A stretch of DNA of 64,000 nt from Streptomyces cellulosae (GCA_014655195.1 BNBH01000009.1:1-64000); one strand, 5' to 3'; counted from the first letter of the stretch, positions 1 to 12,217 are shown. The notes: generated by a model not told the origin, from the sequence alone. Program-made: numbers and translations.

Positions 1-104
1 CCCGAAACGACAGCAGCAGACTCACGGCCGGCACCCCGTCACCGCATCAGGAATGGTGCACTTTCATCCGTACGAGGTGGTGCACGTTCGCTTGTACGCC
101 GACA
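1..104. mobile_element. Terminus of a Tn7-like transposon (rest lies left of the window)
   Basis: The livG reading frame stops matching its family at about 104/105, so foreign DNA begins there. Read outward-in on the minus strand the foreign end starts TGTCGGCGTACAAGCG, close to the Tn7 terminus as I remember it (TGTGGGCGGACAA). Two direct repeats, GGTGCACTTTCATCCGTACG at 55-74 and GGTGCACGTTCGCTTGTACG at 79-98, lie 24 bp apart, like the multiple transposase (TnsB) sites in Tn7-type ends. A GTG at 25 on the minus strand could begin an element gene, but only eight codons are visible. A TGT-ended element of another family (IS481, Tn5053, Mu-like) remains possible because no transposase gene is visible. 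Confidence 0.6.
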
Positions 105-243
105 CGCTGCGCACGGTGAGGTCGACGTCCCGGACGGCGGTGAGGCCGCCGAACCGCATGGTGACGCCGCGCGCGTCGAGGACGACGGAGCCGGGGGCGG
201 GCGCGCCCGCGGCGGTGTCCTTGGTGGTGGTGTCGGTGGTCAT
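105..243 (-). pseudogene. livG: Branched-chain amino-acid ABC transporter ATP-binding protein, truncated by insertion
   Basis: The ATG at 243 opens a LivG-type ATPase. About 46 native residues remain, ending in RFGGLTAVRDVDLTVRS, which normally runs straight into the Walker A region (GEIVGLIGPNGAGKTT in the family). Here the frame enters the element and stops at 64, after 13 foreign codons. Walker A, Walker B and the signature motif are all absent, so the product cannot hydrolyse ATP. It follows livM by 5 nt and would be the fourth gene of the operon. The rest of livG and any livF must lie beyond the element or be lost. The transporter is probably inactive unless another ATPase substitutes. 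Confidence 0.85.
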
Positions 244-248
244 GGTGG

Positions 249-2075
<1,827 letters not shown>

Positions 2076-2080
2076 CGGTG

Positions 2081-3013
2081 TCACGCCCTGTCCGCGACGC
2101 GCTCGCCGAGCAGGCCCTGGGGCCGGAACAGGAGCACGAGGATGAGGAGGATGAAGGCCCAGACCTCGGCCCAGGACTGGCTGCCGAACTGGTCCAGGCC
2201 GGGGATGTCCGCGATGTAGGCGGTGGCCAGGGTCTCGACGACGCCGAGGACCACACCGCCGATCATGGCCCCGTAGATGTTGCCGATGCCACCGAGCACT
2301 GCCGCGGTGAAGGCCTTGAGGCCGAGGATGAAGCCCATCTTGAAGTCGATCTGGCCGTACTTCAGACCGCTGGCGACACCGCCGACGGCGGCGAACACGG
2401 CGCCGAGGGCGAACGCGATCACGATGATGCGGTCGGTGTTGACGCCCATCAGCTTCGCGGTGTCCGGGTCCTGCGCGGTGGCCTGCATGCCGCGGCCGGT
2501 GCGGGTCCGCATCACGAAGTAGGCGAGGAACGCCATGCTGATGGGGGCGGCGACGATCAGGAAGATGTCGCCGGTCTGGACGGTGGCGCCGCCGATGGTG
2601 AAGGGGCCGCCCTCGATCTGCGGGAAGGCCAGCTTGGACTTCGCCTCGGGGTAGAAGGCCCAGACGGCCTGCTGGAGCGCGAGGGAGAGTCCGATGGCGG
2701 TGATGAGCGGGGCCAGACGGGGCGCGCCGCGCAGCGGGCGGTAGGCGAACCGTTCCGCCCCGATGGCGACCAGCACCGAGGCGATCATGGCGCCGATCAG
2801 CATGAGCGGCAGCGCGATCCACATGGAGGTGCCGTCCGGCAAGACGTACAGATGCACGGTGATGGCGCCGAAGGCGCCGACCATGAAGATCTCGCCGTGG
2901 GCGAAGTTGATGAGCTGGACAATGCCGTAGACCATTGTGTAGCCGATGGCGACCAGGCCGTACATGGATCCCAGTAGCAGGCCGTTGACCAGCTGCTGCG
3001 GCAGTTCGTTCAC
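2081..3013 (-). CDS. livH: Branched-chain amino-acid ABC transporter permease LivH
   Basis: This is an integral membrane permease of 310 residues, the usual LivH length. It begins NELPQQLVNGLLLGSMYGLVAIGYTM, the typical LivH start, and contains NFAHGEIFMVGAF and a C-terminal LGGIGNIYGAMIGGVVLGVVE, all hallmarks of the family. The start is a GTG at 3013 with GGAGG about 8 nt upstream. It lies 112 nt downstream of the substrate-binding protein gene, separated by a strong hairpin, and 5 nt upstream of livM. It forms the membrane channel together with LivM. Confidence 0.95.
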   Translation of the reverse strand: MNELPQQLVNGLLLGSMYGLVAIGYTMVYGIVQLINFAHGEIFMVGAFGAITVHLYVLPDGTSMWIALPLMLIGAMIASVLVAIGAERFAYRPLRGAPRLAPLITAIGLSLALQQAVWAFYPEAKSKLAFPQIEGGPFTIGGATVQTGDIFLIVAAPISMAFLAYFVMRTRTGRGMQATAQDPDTAKLMGVNTDRIIVIAFALGAVFAAVGGVASGLKYGQIDFKMGFILGLKAFTAAVLGGIGNIYGAMIGGVVLGVVETLATAYIADIPGLDQFGSQSWAEVWAFILLILVLLFRPQGLLGERVADRA

Positions 3014-3065
3014 CGCATGTCCTCCGAGACTTTCGGAATGTTCGACGGATGGGCCGGAACCGAGT

Positions 3066-3101
3066 CCGCGCGGGGCGCCAGTGGAACAGCGCCCCGCGCG
3101 G
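3066..3101 (-). terminator. Intra-operon hairpin between binding-protein and permease genes
   Basis: CCGCGCGGGGCGC at 3066-3078 pairs perfectly with GCGCCCCGCGCGG at 3089-3101 around a 10-nt loop. There is no U-run. It probably acts as a partial terminator or a 3' stabiliser, letting the binding protein be made in excess over the permeases, as is common in ABC operons. Confidence 0.7.
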
Positions 3102-3125
3102 CTCGTGTGAGTGGTGCGGCGGAGA

Positions 3126-4358
3126 TCAGCCGGTGAAGGTGCCCGACTTCACGGTGGCCCAGTCGCCGCCCTTGACGGTGTAGACGGTGAGCTGCTTGTT
3201 GGTGGCGTCACCGAACTCGTCGAAGGAGACCTTGCCGGTCACACCGTCGAAGGAGACGTTCTGCATGGCGTCGACGACCTTGGCGCGGGCGTCGTCCGGC
3301 AGCTTGCCGTCGTTGTCCTCGACGACCTTCTTGACGGCCTCGATGATCGCCCAGGCGGAGTCGTAGGAGTAGCCGCCGTAGGCCTCGTAGGCCTCCTTGT
3401 AGCCCTCGGCCTTGTAGTTCGCGACGAACTCCTTGGCCGACGGCAGCGACTCGACGGGTGCGCCGACGGAGGTGGCGAGGTCGCCGGTGCCGGCCGCGCC
3501 GGACAGCTTGATGAAGTCGGCGCTGTAGATGCCGTCACCGCCGACCAGCGGGATCTTCGCGCCCGCTTCCTTGATCTGCTTGCTCAGCGGACCGGCCTGC
3601 GGGTACTCACCGCCGTAGTAGACGACGTCGGCGCCGGAGTTCTTCACCTTGGTGGCGACCGCGCTGAAGTCCTTGCTCTCCGGGTTGATGTGCTCGGTGC
3701 CGACGACCTGGCCGCCGAGCTCCTTGAACTCCGCGGTGAAGGTGGCGGCCAGACCGGCGCCGTAGGTCTTCTTGTCGTCGATGACGAAGACCTTCTTCTT
3801 CTTGGCCTCGTTGAAGACGTACTGCGCGGCGAACGGGCCCTGGATGGCGTCCGTGGTCGCGGTGCGGAAGTACGACTTGTACGGCCGCTCCTTCTTGGTC
3901 TGCCAGTTCACGCCCTGGGTCAGGGCGGGGTTGGTGTTCGCCGGGGAGACCTCGACCAGCTTGGCCGAGTCGAAGACCTTCTGCATCGACTCGCCGACGG
4001 AGGAGTTCAGCGGGCCGACGACGCCGAGCACGTCCTTGTTGGCGACGAGCTTCGTGGCGTTCTGCTGGCCCACGGAGGCCTGGCCCTGGTCGTCGAGCGC
4101 CTCGATCTTGAAGGTGACGCCCTCGACGTACTTCTCCTTGTTGGCGATCTTCGTGGCGAGGTCCACGGAGTTCTTGATGCCCAGGCCGAGCGCGGAGAGG
4201 TCGCCGGTCAGCGGCGCGTCGACGCCGATGACGACGGTGGTGTCACCGTTGCCCGAGTCCGAGCCGCCGCCGTTGTCGTCGCGGGAGCCGCAGGCGGTGA
4301 GGGTGAGTGCACCCGCCGCCAGGGCGGCGGTGATGGCGATGAGCGAACGTTGACGCAC
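3126..4358 (-). CDS. livK: Branched-chain amino-acid ABC transporter substrate-binding lipoprotein
   Basis: This is an extracytoplasmic solute-binding lipoprotein of 410 residues. The N-terminus has a signal peptide and the lipobox LTAC, with Cys23 as the lipidated residue, followed by an Asp/Gly/Ser-rich linker (DDNGGGSDSGNGD). The mature part is a periplasmic-binding-protein type 1 fold of the LivJ/LivK family, seen in VIGVDAPLTGDLSALG, VVGPLNSSVGESM and VVYYGGEYPQAGPL. It binds the amino acid outside the membrane and delivers it to LivHM. The GTG start at 4358 has AAGGA about 9 nt upstream. It is the first gene of the operon; its promoter should lie in the 287-bp region up to 4645, where I cannot fix -35/-10 boxes. 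Confidence 0.94.
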   Translation of the reverse strand: MRQRSLIAITAALAAGALTLTACGSRDDNGGGSDSGNGDTTVVIGVDAPLTGDLSALGLGIKNSVDLATKIANKEKYVEGVTFKIEALDDQGQASVGQQNATKLVANKDVLGVVGPLNSSVGESMQKVFDSAKLVEVSPANTNPALTQGVNWQTKKERPYKSYFRTATTDAIQGPFAAQYVFNEAKKKKVFVIDDKKTYGAGLAATFTAEFKELGGQVVGTEHINPESKDFSAVATKVKNSGADVVYYGGEYPQAGPLSKQIKEAGAKIPLVGGDGIYSADFIKLSGAAGTGDLATSVGAPVESLPSAKEFVANYKAEGYKEAYEAYGGYSYDSAWAIIEAVKKVVEDNDGKLPDDARAKVVDAMQNVSFDGVTGKVSFDEFGDATNKQLTVYTVKGGDWATVKSGTFTG

Positions 4359-4645
4359 GATCCAGTCCTTTCCCCTGACAGCCGCTTCCCCATGGAAACG
4401 GCCGAGTCGAGCGCTGGGCCGAGTGAGAATCAGGCTCCGCGGTGACTGGCCGTGACTCTAAGCGTGTGTGGGGAATGCGGAGGAGACTCTGGCCAAGGCT
4501 GTGACGCTCTTGTTATGACACGACGTATTGCAGAGCGGTACTGAGTGGGGGGAAGAGCAGAATTCCCGCCGTTTTGCCCTGTCCGCATGGTGAGAAACCG
4601 CAGGAACCGGGAGGGGCGGTTCAGGTGTATCAGGCGTTTTGCTGA

Positions 4646-5251
4646 TTACCGAATTTCGTTGCCGCAGGCCTCCTCCAGCGCCCTGGACAGGTCCCTTGCG
4701 TAGCAGGCGCCGAGGATGTAGCTGTGGGCTTCCTTTGCGCGCGTGTTACGCAGTGTTACGTCCAGGAAAGGGAGTCCGGCGTTCCGTGGCACTTTTCCGC
4801 AATCCGCCACCCGGACGGTCACGGCGATCTTGCGGGAACCGCCACCTTTCACCCGTAAAGGAGTTTCGGGTCGGGAGATCAGGGAGAGGCCGGCGTAGGG
4901 CTGGGAAATGCCCAGAACGGTCACCGGAGCGTCGGATTCCGTAAATGTTTGTATCGTGAACTCAAATTCGCGTGGCCTCGCGTCTGTGTCTCTGACCTGC
5001 ATGTACAGGTAGCGGAAGGACGTCGTCTGGCTCGGGAAGCGGGGCTCGGGCGGGGGGCCGGGACGGGGGCGGGTGACGTACAGGAGCGTGCCGGCTGTCA
5101 GCGCGGCGACGGTGAGGAACGCGGCGGCCGCGGCCCCCCGGTGACGTCTCGTCATACGGGTCCGGGGGCCGCCTCGGGGGCGCGGGGCGACGGGTGGCGG
5201 GTCCAACGGGCGCGTGTCGCCGTCCGGTTCGACCGGACCGATCCCGCTCAT
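4646..5251 (-). CDS. Hypothetical membrane-anchored protein (Tat/sugar-like C-terminal fold unknown)
   Basis: The product has 201 residues and I do not recognise its family. A Pro/Arg-rich cytoplasmic head (about 1-36) precedes one membrane helix (AAAAAFLTVAALTAGTLLYV, about residues 38-57) and an extracellular domain of about 140 residues. That domain has two cysteines late in the sequence (VADCGKVP and ILGACYARD) that could form a disulfide, and it looks beta-rich. The ATG at 5251 overlaps the stop of the upstream lipoprotein gene in an ATGA junction, so the two are translationally coupled. Together they may form a small envelope operon. Function is unknown. Confidence 0.75.
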   Translation of the reverse strand: MSGIGPVEPDGDTRPLDPPPVAPRPRGGPRTRMTRRHRGAAAAAFLTVAALTAGTLLYVTRPRPGPPPEPRFPSQTTSFRYLYMQVRDTDARPREFEFTIQTFTESDAPVTVLGISQPYAGLSLISRPETPLRVKGGGSRKIAVTVRVADCGKVPRNAGLPFLDVTLRNTRAKEAHSYILGACYARDLSRALEEACGNEIR

Positions 5252-5646
5252 CGCCACGGTCCCTCTCCGGGGCCGCCGGAGCGGTACCAGGCGGCGCAGC
5301 CTTCGCGCGCCTGACGCTTTATCAGTGTGTCGACGTCCCTGGCCCCTTGGGCGCGGGCGGCGCGCGCTGCGTCCACGACTTCGCGCAGGATGTCGTACTG
5401 CCCGCCGGACATCCCCATCGACTGGTAGTCGCCGTACCCGCGGCCGTCGAGCAGCTCGCGCGACCAGTGGCGGACGATGCCGACGCACAGGTCGACGTCG
5501 GACGTGGGCCTGGGGGAGAGGGAGGGGGTGCGGGCCGCGGGGGAGTCGTCCGCCGTGCACCCGGTCAGGGTCAATGCCGCCGCGAGTGCGGCCAGAAGGG
5601 GCGCGCCGAACGCCCCGGCGCTGTGAGAGGTGCCGCCCCGTCCCAT
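5248..5646 (-). CDS. Hypothetical lipoprotein
   Basis: The product is a 132-residue secreted lipoprotein. A hydrophobic signal segment ends in the lipobox LTGC with Cys30, followed by a Ser/Pro/Arg linker and a small helical domain (DVDLCVGIVRHWSRELL to REGCAAWYRS). The domain contains two cysteines. I chose the ATG at 5646 because it gives a normal signal peptide; an earlier ATG would add about 55 Arg/Pro-rich residues in front. It overlaps the next gene by 4 bp (ATGA). The pair looks conserved in context but I cannot name a function. Confidence 0.75.
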   Translation of the reverse strand: MGRGGTSHSAGAFGAPLLAALAAALTLTGCTADDSPAARTPSLSPRPTSDVDLCVGIVRHWSRELLDGRGYGDYQSMGMSGGQYDILREVVDAARAARAQGARDVDTLIKRQAREGCAAWYRSGGPGEGPWR

Positions 5647-5690
5647 GGCACCGAACGCTAGAGCGCCCGTCGGCCGCGGGCAATGGCGGC

Positions 5691-5736
5691 GACGGGCGCG
5701 GTGCGGTGGGGGCGACGGGCGCGGTGCGGTGGGGGC
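5691..5736. repeat. Two exact tandem copies of a 23-bp unit
   Basis: The unit starting GACGGGCGCGGTGCGGTGGG occurs at 5691-5713 and again, identical, at 5714-5736. It lies between the lipoprotein gene and the thioesterase gene. Exact identity suggests recent slippage. Confidence 0.85.
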
Positions 5737-5824
5737 GGGGGGTGAGGGGCTCCTGGGAAGTCTGGGCCTGGGGATCTGGGATCCGGGCCCGGGCGTCCTG
5801 GGGGCCCTCACCCCCTCGCCGGCG

Positions 5825-6307
5825 TCAGCCGGCCGCCTTCTCCGCGTCGCCGGGGCGGACGTCCCGCAGCAGACAGGTCAGCCGGGCGGTGCACACCCGC
5901 TTGTCCGCCTCGTCCGTGATCACGATCTCGTACGTCGCCGTGGACCGGCCCCGGTGCACCGGAGTGGCCACACCGGTCACCAGGCCGGAGCGGACCCCGC
6001 GGTGGTGCGTGCAGTTGAGGTCCACCCCGACCGCGATCTTGTGCACGCCGCCGTGCAGCATCGAGCCGACCGAGCCCAGCGTCTCCGCCAGCACCGCGGA
6101 CGCGCCGCCGTGCAGCAGGCCGTAGGGCTGGGTGTTGCCCTCCACCGGCATCGTCCCGACGACACGCTCCGCCGAGGCCTCCGTGATCTGCACGCCCATC
6201 CGCGTGCCGAGATGACCCGCCGAGAACAGCGCCCGGAGGTCCACACCGAGCGCCGCGTACTCGTCGATGACCTCCTGCGGGAACTTCACCTGCTGCGGCT
6301 CTCCCAT
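5825..6307 (-). CDS. Hotdog-fold acyl-CoA thioesterase (PaaI family)
   Basis: This is a cytoplasmic hotdog-fold thioesterase of 160 residues, expected to hydrolyse an acyl- or aryl-CoA. The diagnostic segment is EGNTQPYGLLHGGASAVLAE, where HGG and the following acidic residue shape the active site, then VGVDLNCTHHRG. The length is normal for the PaaI / 1,4-dihydroxynaphthoyl-CoA-hydrolase-like group. The substrate cannot be fixed from sequence. The ATG at 6307 is used. The gene follows the molybdopterin oxidoreductase gene by 57 bp in the same direction, and that gap holds a perfect palindrome that could be an operator. Confidence 0.9.
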   Translation of the reverse strand: MGEPQQVKFPQEVIDEYAALGVDLRALFSAGHLGTRMGVQITEASAERVVGTMPVEGNTQPYGLLHGGASAVLAETLGSVGSMLHGGVHKIAVGVDLNCTHHRGVRSGLVTGVATPVHRGRSTATYEIVITDEADKRVCTARLTCLLRDVRPGDAEKAAG

Positions 6308-6352
6308 GGGCCCGGCTCCAATCGTGCGTCGGTACGTCGGTACGTCTATGTC

Positions 6353-6364
6353 CTGAGCGAACGC

Positions 6365-6368
<4 letters not shown>
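6353..6368. promoter_or_regulatory. Perfect palindrome, candidate TetR-type operator
   Basis: CTGAGCG-AA-CGCTCAG is a perfect inverted repeat with 7-bp arms that spans the stop codon of the oxidoreductase gene (6365-6367). It stands 46 bp before the thioesterase ATG. An 8-bp direct repeat (GTCGGTAC twice) lies beside it. The form resembles operators bound by TetR-family regulators of acyl-CoA genes. It could also simply be a small mRNA hairpin. Confidence 0.45.
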
Positions 6369-8644
<2,276 letters not shown>

Positions 8645-8726
8645 CGCGCACTCCTGTTCACGCATACATGTGAGGTGGATCTCTCGATCCTCGCATGGGG
8701 GAGGGTGCGGGCCTAAGGGGAGGTCG

Positions 8727-8950
8727 GATGCCTGGGGCGCGGGGTCCTGCCGGTGGGGGTGTGGCCGGGGGCCTGTGGCGCTCGGTGGGGGTTGGGGTGC
8801 GATGCCTGGGGCGTGGGGTCCTGCCCGGTGGGGTTGAGGCCGGTGCCCCCCGATGCATGGTGGGGGTTGCGGTGTGACGCCTGCGGCGCATCGCCCTGTC
8901 CGGTGGGGGCGGGCGTAGCGCCTGCGGGCAGTGGGTGGTGCGGGGCCGCG
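8727..8950. repeat. Three diverged tandem units of 74-75 bp
   Basis: Units begin at 8727, 8801 and 8876. The first two share GATGCCTGGGGCG and GGGGTCCTGCC, and all three share a GGTGGGG core further on; divergence rises rightwards. The 846-bp spacer between the divergent oxidoreductase and polA genes (8645-9490) contains this array, an inverted repeat at 9167-9254, a 92-bp duplication at 9255-9430 and the polA promoter. I see no gene in it. Confidence 0.75.
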
Positions 8951-9166
8951 GTGGGGGCGGTCGTCCTCGGTCTGGCGCGAGAGTGCGTGTTTGTACGTGC
9001 GGGGCGCGGACGCGCCAGCCGCTGCGGGCGCCCACCCCCACCCCGTCCCCTCCCCGCCGCGGGCGACCAGACGGACACCCGGTTGCGCGGGCGGCCGCAA
9101 CCCATCGCCAACTGCGGGCGCGCGGCCGAGCGGCGGCCGCAAGCTGCCGCCACTGCGGGCAGTCGT

Positions 9167-9254
9167 GCCTCCCCCAGTGCCTCAAGGGCCTGGGAGGTGC
9201 CCCCAGGGCGATGGGGCACCTCCCGCTCGAGCGAAGCCGAGAGTGGGGGAGGGT
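9167..9254. repeat. Long inverted repeat of the common Streptomyces intergenic type
   Basis: The left arm (GCCTCCCCCAGTGCCTC... to GGGAGGTGCCCC, 9167-9204) pairs with the right arm (GGGGCACCTCCCGCTCGAGC... to GTGGGGGAGG, 9213-9254). The right arm matches, from memory, a palindromic unit scattered through many Streptomyces genomes. It can form a large hairpin. Confidence 0.75.
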
Positions 9255-9430
9255 GGGCGCGGCGGCACCTCGTTGGCGCCGAGGTGCGCCGACACCCCCG
9301 GCTCGCACCGACGCCGGTGCCTGGTGGCCGGCCCCACCGGGGGGGCGGGCGCGGCGGCCCCCTGCTGGCGCCAGGTGCCCGAACACCCCCCCGGCCCGCA
9401 CCGGCACCGGTGCCTCTCGCCCGTGGGCGG
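9255..9430. repeat. Imperfect tandem duplication, period 92 bp
   Basis: Copies start at 9255 and 9347 with GGGCGCGGCGGC. Both continue through TTGGCGCC/CTGGCGCC, ACACCCCC and GCACCG..CCGGTGCCT. The duplication ends about 60 bp before the polA start. Confidence 0.75.
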
Positions 9431-9460
9431 AAACGCGGCCCGCACCGGGCGCGGAGCCCG

Positions 9461-9483
9461 GTGTCAGTGAGGCGTGGCAGGAT
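9461..9483 (+). promoter_or_regulatory. polA promoter, DNA-damage (PafBC-type) motif, leaderless
   Basis: GTGTCAGTG (9461-9469), 8 bp, then CAGGAT (9478-9483). This follows the RecA-independent damage promoter form tTGTCRgtg-N8-TAnnnT, except that the first -10 base is C and the first T of the upstream box is G. The expected transcript start falls at about 9490, so polA would be leaderless, which explains the lack of a clear Shine-Dalgarno sequence before its GTG. Confidence 0.6.
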
Positions 9484-9490
9484 CGGACAC

Positions 9491-12217
9491 GTGGCAGACA
9501 CAGCATCGAAGAAGACCGACCAGACCCCCGGCGAAACCCGCCCGCGCCTCATGCTCATGGACGGGCACTCACTGGCCTACCGCGCGTTCTTCGCGCTGCC
9601 CGCGGAGAACTTCACCACCGCGACGGGCCAGCCGACGAACGCGATCTACGGCTTCGCGTCGATGCTCGCCAACACCCTCCGTGACGAGGCGCCCACGCAC
9701 TTCGCGGTCGCCTTCGACGTGTCCCGCAAGACATGGCGCTCGGAGGAGTTCACCGAGTACAAGGCGAACCGCTCCAAGACCCCCGACGAGTTCAAGGGCC
9801 AGGTCGAGCTGATCGGCGAGCTGCTCGACGCGATGGGCGTGCCCCGCTTCGCCGTCGAGGGGTACGAGGCGGACGACGTCATCGCCACGCTCGCCACCCA
9901 GGCCGAGGCCGCCGGCTTCGACGTGCTGATCGTCACCGGCGACCGCGACTCGTTCCAGCTGGTCTCCGACCGCACCACGGTGCTCTACCCGACCAAGGGC
10001 GTCTCCGAGCTGACCCGCTTCACCCCGGAGAAGGTCTTCGAGAAGTACGGCCTCACGCCCGCGCAGTACCCGGACTTCGCCGCCCTGCGCGGCGACCCGT
10101 CGGACAACCTGCCCGGCATCCCCGGCGTCGGCGAGAAGACCGCCGCGAAGTGGATCAACCAGTTCGGCTCCTTCGCCGAGCTGGTCGAGCGGGTCGACGA
10201 GGTCAAGGGCAAGGCCGGGCAGAACCTCCGCGACCACCTGGAGTCCGTCAAGCTCAACCGCCGGCTCACCGAGCTGGAGCGAGGGGTCGAGCTGCCGAAG
10301 GGCGTGCACGACCTGGAGCGCTCCGCCTACGACCGCAAGGCCGTGGCGGTGATCCTCGACACCCTGGAGATCAGGAACCCGTCGCTGCGGGAGCGGCTGT
10401 TCGCCGTCGACCCGGGCGCCGAGGAGGCCGAGACCACCCCGGTCGTCGCCGACGGCGTGGAGATCGATGGCACGGTGCTGGGCACCGGCGAGCTGGTCGG
10501 CTGGCTCGCCGAGCACGCCACGGGCCCGGTCGGCGTCGCCGCCGTCGACACCTGGGCGCTCGGCACCGGCTCCGTCGCCGAGATCGCGCTCGCCACGGCG
10601 GAGGGACCGGCCGCCTGGTTCGACCCGGCCGAGCTCGACGAGGCCGACGAGCAGGCCTTCCGCGCCTGGCTCGCCGACCCGGCCCGCCCCAAGGTGTTCC
10701 ACAACGCCAAGCGCGCGATGCGGGTCTTCCCCGAGCACGGCTGGACGGTCGAGGGCGTCACCATGGACACGGCGCTCGCCGCGTACCTGGTCAAGCCCGG
10801 CCGCCGCTCCTTCGACCTGGACGCGCTGTCCCTGGAGTACCTGCACCGGGAACTGGCGCCCGCCGCCGCACCCGACGGGCAGCTCGCCTTCGGCGCGGAC
10901 GACAGCGCCCAGGCGGACGCGCTCATGGTGCAGGCGCGTGCCGTCCTCGACCTGGGCGAGGCCTTCGAAAGCCGCCTCGCGGACGTCGGCGCCTCGGACC
11001 TGCTGCGCGACATGGAGCTGCCCACCTCCGCCCTCCTCGCCCGCATGGAGCGGCACGGCATCGCCGCCGACCGGGCGCACCTGGAGACCATGGAACAGAT
11101 GTTCGCCGGCGCGGTCCAGCAGGCGGTGAAGGAGGCGCACGCGGCGGCCGGGCACGAGTTCAACCTGGGCTCGCCCAAGCAGCTCCAGGAGGTCCTCTTC
11201 GGCGAGCTGGCCCTGCCCAGGACGAAGAAGACCAAGACCGGTTACACCACGGACGCGGACGCTCTGGCCTGGCTCGCCAACCAGACGGACAACGAACTGC
11301 CGGTCATCATGCTGCGCCACCGCGAGCAGGCGAAGCTCCGCGTCACCGTCGAGGGCCTGATCAAGACGATCGCCGCGGACGGCCGCATCCACACCACGTT
11401 CAACCAGACCGTCGCCGCGACCGGCCGGCTGTCCTCCACGGACCCCAACCTGCAGAACATCCCGGTCCGCACGGACGAGGGCCGCGCCATCCGCCGCGGC
11501 TTCGTGGTGGGTGGGGGCTTCGAGTCGCTGCTCACCGCCGACTACAGCCAGATCGAGCTGCGCGTGATGGCGCACCTCTCCGAGGACGCCGGCCTCATCG
11601 AGGCGTTCACCTCCGGCGAGGACCTGCACACCACGGCCGCGGCCCAGGTGTTCTCCGTCGAGCAGTCCGCGGTGGACGCGGAGATGCGCCGCAAGATCAA
11701 GGCCATGTCCTACGGCCTCGCCTACGGACTGTCCGCCTTCGGCCTCTCCCAGCAGCTGAACATCGAGGCGGCGGAGGCGCGCCAGCTGATGGACGCCTAC
11801 TTCGAGCGCTTCGGCGGCGTACGGGACTATCTGCGCCGCGTCGTGGACGAGGCGCGGGCGACGGGGTACACGGCGACCCTCTTCGGCCGCCGCCGCTACC
11901 TGCCCGACCTCAACAGCGACAACCGCCAGCGGCGCGAGGCGGCGGAGCGGATGGCGCTGAACGCGCCGATCCAGGGCACGGCGGCCGACATCGTCAAGAT
12001 CGCCATGCTGAACGTCGACCGCGCCCTGCGCGAGGCGGATCTGCGCTCCCGGATGCTGCTCCAGGTCCACGACGAAATCGTCCTGGAACTGGCTCCCGGG
12101 GAGCGGGAGCAGGTCGAGGACCTGGTGCGGCGGGAGATGGCCTCCGCGGTCGAGCTGCGGGTCCCCCTAGGCGTCTCGGTGGGCGTGGGCCCGGACTGGG
12201 AGTCGGCGGCACACTGA
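9491..12217 (+). CDS. polA: DNA polymerase I
   Basis: This 908-residue enzyme fills gaps and removes RNA primers and damaged flaps. The N-terminal 5'-nuclease domain begins LMLMDGHSLAYRAFFAL and includes GVGEKTAAKW. The central 3'-5' exonuclease-like domain lacks the acidic DxE pair (AVDTWALG where E. coli has FDTET), so proofreading is expected to be absent, as in other actinobacterial Pol I. The polymerase has motif A (DYSQIELRVMAHLSED), O-helix RRKIKAMSYGLAYG and motif C (LQVHDEIVLE). Tyr replaces the Phe762 of the E. coli O-helix, a change known to weaken discrimination against dideoxynucleotides. The GTG at 9491 fits a leaderless transcript from the damage-type promoter. Confidence 0.97.
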   Translation: MADTASKKTDQTPGETRPRLMLMDGHSLAYRAFFALPAENFTTATGQPTNAIYGFASMLANTLRDEAPTHFAVAFDVSRKTWRSEEFTEYKANRSKTPDEFKGQVELIGELLDAMGVPRFAVEGYEADDVIATLATQAEAAGFDVLIVTGDRDSFQLVSDRTTVLYPTKGVSELTRFTPEKVFEKYGLTPAQYPDFAALRGDPSDNLPGIPGVGEKTAAKWINQFGSFAELVERVDEVKGKAGQNLRDHLESVKLNRRLTELERGVELPKGVHDLERSAYDRKAVAVILDTLEIRNPSLRERLFAVDPGAEEAETTPVVADGVEIDGTVLGTGELVGWLAEHATGPVGVAAVDTWALGTGSVAEIALATAEGPAAWFDPAELDEADEQAFRAWLADPARPKVFHNAKRAMRVFPEHGWTVEGVTMDTALAAYLVKPGRRSFDLDALSLEYLHRELAPAAAPDGQLAFGADDSAQADALMVQARAVLDLGEAFESRLADVGASDLLRDMELPTSALLARMERHGIAADRAHLETMEQMFAGAVQQAVKEAHAAAGHEFNLGSPKQLQEVLFGELALPRTKKTKTGYTTDADALAWLANQTDNELPVIMLRHREQAKLRVTVEGLIKTIAADGRIHTTFNQTVAATGRLSSTDPNLQNIPVRTDEGRAIRRGFVVGGGFESLLTADYSQIELRVMAHLSEDAGLIEAFTSGEDLHTTAAAQVFSVEQSAVDAEMRRKIKAMSYGLAYGLSAFGLSQQLNIEAAEARQLMDAYFERFGGVRDYLRRVVDEARATGYTATLFGRRRYLPDLNSDNRQRREAAERMALNAPIQGTAADIVKIAMLNVDRALREADLRSRMLLQVHDEIVLELAPGEREQVEDLVRREMASAVELRVPLGVSVGVGPDWESAAH

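Noticed and set aside
5691..5736. 23-bp duplication as part of the lipoprotein gene's coding region
   Set aside because: It lies upstream of the chosen ATG; including it would put Arg/Pro repeats before the signal peptide.
9569..12070. 833-codon reading antisense to polA
   Set aside because: It is a shadow of polA in high-GC DNA; composition is Gly/Arg/Val-rich with no domain.
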